Both the position numbers and the translations under genes were made by a program. Of a DNA stretch of 64,000 bases, positions 62,243 to 64,000 are shown piece after piece. Location of the stretch: positions 1 through 64,000 of the forward strand of contig DAINOD010000008.1 in assembly GCA_036735545.1 (NCBI GenBank), written 5' to 3'. Below the pieces are notes generated by a model. It was given only the letters and a program-made list of their open reading frames with translations. It was not told where the DNA came from and did not search any database. How positions within the stretch are numbered: the first letter of the stretch is position 1; each line of letters opens with the position of its first letter. This stretch comes from Rubrimonas sp036735545 (GTDB taxonomy: Bacteria; Pseudomonadota; Alphaproteobacteria; Rhodobacterales; Rhodobacteraceae).

Positions 62243-63076
62243 TCAGACCCGCACCGCCCACAGGCTGCTCTCGAAGGCGCCTGGCGCCAGCGGCAGCGCC
62301 GCCACGCCGGGGCGGGCCGCGGCGCCCATCCGCGTCAGCGCGTAGCGGCTGGCGAAGACCGGCCGCAGGCCGCCGCCCAGCAGCCAGCCGCCGAGCCCGT
62401 TCTGCTCCGTATAGCCGCGCCAGCCCCATCCGGCGGGATAGGGGTCGGGCAGGAACACGTCATGGACATGCACCAGGACGCCCGGGCGCAGCGCGGGCAG
62501 GATGTGGTTCAGGATCAGGTCCACGTCGCCATGGGGCTGCAGCAGGTGGCTCGAGTCGAAGAACGCCACGTCGCCGGGCGCGAGGTCGGCGAAGTGGTCC
62601 ACATGGGCCTGCGAGAGAAGCTCCGCACGGTGCTCCACGCCCGCGGGCAGGCGCGCGCGCGGCTGGGGGTCGAGACAGAGGATGCGCGTCGGCGCGCCGG
62701 CGTCTCGGGCCGCCCGCGCCATGAAGCGGGTGGAATGTCCCGAGCCGACCTCCACGATCCGCGCCGGGCGTCGTGCGAAGACCAGCGCATAGGCGGCCGC
62801 GCCGTCGAGGCGTGGAAACCAGGTCTGACCCCAGCGCGGCTCCGGCGCCGGGCCGTCCAGCACGGCCAGCCGGTCGGCGGCGGCGTCGATCAGGTCTAGC
62901 GTCTCGGCGAAGCGCGCCGACTGCGCGGCGAACAGGCGCTCTATGGCCGGATAGCCGCCCGCCGCCGGGTCGGGCGGCGCAGGGACCGAGGCCGCGTAGC
63001 GGTAGGGCGCGAAGAAGCCGAGCCTGCGCAGACCCGTGACCGTGGCGAGCCCCATCCCGAGGCGTCTCAGCCGCAT
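62243..63076 (-). CDS. Class I SAM-dependent methyltransferase-like protein
   Basis: 277-residue protein. ARIVEVGSGHSTRFMARAA near residue 107 is the SAM-binding motif I; ILCLDPQPRA near 130 is the motif II acidic strand, and DVAFFDSSHLLQPHGDVDLILNHILPALRPGVLVHVHDVFLPDPYP has the HD pair typical of this O-methyltransferase/Methyltransf_24-like group. GGAGG five bases upstream supports ATG 63076. Substrate unknown; divergent from icd. Confidence 0.75.
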   Translation of the reverse strand: MRLRRLGMGLATVTGLRRLGFFAPYRYAASVPAPPDPAAGGYPAIERLFAAQSARFAETLDLIDAAADRLAVLDGPAPEPRWGQTWFPRLDGAAAYALVFARRPARIVEVGSGHSTRFMARAARDAGAPTRILCLDPQPRARLPAGVEHRAELLSQAHVDHFADLAPGDVAFFDSSHLLQPHGDVDLILNHILPALRPGVLVHVHDVFLPDPYPAGWGWRGYTEQNGLGGWLLGGGLRPVFASRYALTRMGAAARPGVAALPLAPGAFESSLWAVRV

Positions 63077-63192
63077 CGCCGCCTCCCCCGTCGTTGCGGA
63101 CCGCGCGCGCGCAAGCGCCGCGGGGCGCTCGCCTTGCGGCGCAGCATGGCGGCCTTTAGCGTCGCGCCGCACCGATTGCGAGGGGGATGTCG

Positions 63193-64000
63193 ATGAGCAA
63201 GATCAAGGTCGAGGGTCCGGTCGTCGAGCTCGACGGCGACGAGATGACCAGGATCATCTGGGACTTCATCAAGAAGAAGCTGATCCTGCCCTATCTCGAC
63301 GTGGACCTGCTCTACTACGATCTCGGCATCGAGGAACGCGACCGCACCAACGACCAGATCACCATCGACGCCGCCAACGCCATCAAGCAGCACGGCGTCG
63401 GCGTGAAGTGCGCGACCATCACCCCCGACGAAGGCCGCGTCGAGGAGTTCGGGCTGAAGCAGATGTGGCGCTCGCCCAACGGGACGATCCGCAACATCCT
63501 CGGCGGCGTGATCTTCCGCCAGCCGATCATCTGCAGCAACGTGCCCCGTCTCGTGCCGGGCTGGACCAAGCCCATTGTCATCGGCCGTCACGCCTTCGGC
63601 GACCAGTACCGCGCCACCGACTTCAAGTTCCCCGGCAAGGGCAAGCTGACGATCAAGTTCGTCGGCGAGGACGGGACCACCATCGAGCGCGAGGTGTTCG
63701 ACGCGCCGGGTTCCGGCGTCGCCATGGCGATGTACAACCTCGACCAGTCGATCATCGACTTCGCGCGCGCCAGCATGAATTATGGGCTGTCGCTCGGCTG
63801 GCCGGTGTATCTGTCGACCAAGAACACCATCCTGAAGCAGTACGACGGCCGCTTCATGGAGCTGTTCCAGAAGGTCTACGACGAGGAATTCGCCGACCAG
63901 TTCAAGAAGGCGGGCATCACCTACGAACACCGCCTGATCGACGACATGGTGGCCTGCGCGATGAAGTGGTCGGGCGGCTATGTCTGGGCCTGCAAGAACT
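63193..64000 (+). CDS. icd: NADP-dependent isocitrate dehydrogenase, 3' partial
   Basis: TCA-cycle enzyme converting isocitrate to 2-oxoglutarate; 269 codons are visible before the window ends. VELDGDEMTRIIW, the substrate segment WRSPNGTIRN near residue 94, PGWTKPIVIGRHAFGDQYRATDF and LIDDMVACAMKWSGGY identify the dimeric eukaryote-like type II enzyme usual in alphaproteobacteria, not the E. coli type. ATG 63193 lies six bases after GAGGGGG; ATG 63187 is a close alternative. Confidence 0.96.
   Translation, partial: MSKIKVEGPVVELDGDEMTRIIWDFIKKKLILPYLDVDLLYYDLGIEERDRTNDQITIDAANAIKQHGVGVKCATITPDEGRVEEFGLKQMWRSPNGTIRNILGGVIFRQPIICSNVPRLVPGWTKPIVIGRHAFGDQYRATDFKFPGKGKLTIKFVGEDGTTIEREVFDAPGSGVAMAMYNLDQSIIDFARASMNYGLSLGWPVYLSTKNTILKQYDGRFMELFQKVYDEEFADQFKKAGITYEHRLIDDMVACAMKWSGGYVWACKN

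Overview
The window is a 64 kb piece of a high-GC alphaproteobacterial chromosome. The best fit is a member of the Rhodobacterales. The reasons are four secreted proteins ending in the VPLPA-type PEP-CTERM tail (Pro-[IV]-Pro-Leu/Val-Pro-Ala/Gly, a hydrophobic stretch and a terminal Arg cluster), TRAP and peptide ABC transporters, a two-gene Fe(III) ABC module, and an aerobic-type cobalamin operon. Both ends cut through genes: an L-threonine aldolase at the left and NADP isocitrate dehydrogenase at the right. I see no tRNA, rRNA, CRISPR array, phage or complete insertion sequence.

Layout. 1-4.2 kb: threonine aldolase (partial), a DUF3592 membrane protein and gyrA. 4.3-6.7 kb: two tandem VPLPA-CTERM secreted proteins, the second with beta-helix-like repeats. 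6.7-13.1 kb: a probable hydroxy-acid catabolic cluster, with a 3-hydroxyacyl-CoA/L-gulonate-type dehydrogenase, a DctMQP TRAP transporter, a divergent shikimate dehydrogenase-like protein, an HpcH/HpaI aldolase and a TIM-barrel isomerase. 13.5-18.9 kb: a complete peptide-type ABC transporter. 18.9-21.5 kb: a ferric-iron ABC binding protein and permease without an ATPase gene.

21.7-42.4 kb is the core of the window. It holds nearly all of the aerobic cobalamin pathway. One block contains a PduX/BluE-like kinase, CobC-type decarboxylase, CbiB, CobQ, CobO and a HupE/UreJ-type metal permease. The other contains DUF1636, CobW, CobN, CobG, CobH, CobI, CobJ, CobK, CobL, CobE, CobM, CbiD, CobB and CobA. 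The two blocks are driven away from a central promoter region by two cobalamin riboswitches arranged almost as mirror images. CobF is absent and a CbiD-type enzyme takes the precorrin-5 to precorrin-6A step. Two biosynthetic genes (cobK, cbiD) lie antisense inside the operon. A low-GC insert with a 94-residue ORF separates cobO from cobQ. A 100-N gap inside cobQ is flanked by the same 55 bases on both sides, so it is an assembly artefact.

42.4-44.9 kb: an ornithine-cyclodeaminase-family protein overlapping a HAL/PAL-family protein that lacks the canonical MIO triad. 45.0-52.1 kb: a sugar/glycerol-phosphate-type ABC transporter followed by three phosphodiesterase-type enzymes, suggesting uptake and hydrolysis of a phosphodiester. 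52.1-57.6 kb: a racemase-like protein missing one catalytic Cys, pyrF, a patatin lipoprotein and clpB. 57.6-64 kb: two more VPLPA-CTERM proteins, heme A synthase, a TrmJ-type RNA methyltransferase, a class I methyltransferase and icd.

All functional calls rest on motif and family recognition by eye; no database search was run.
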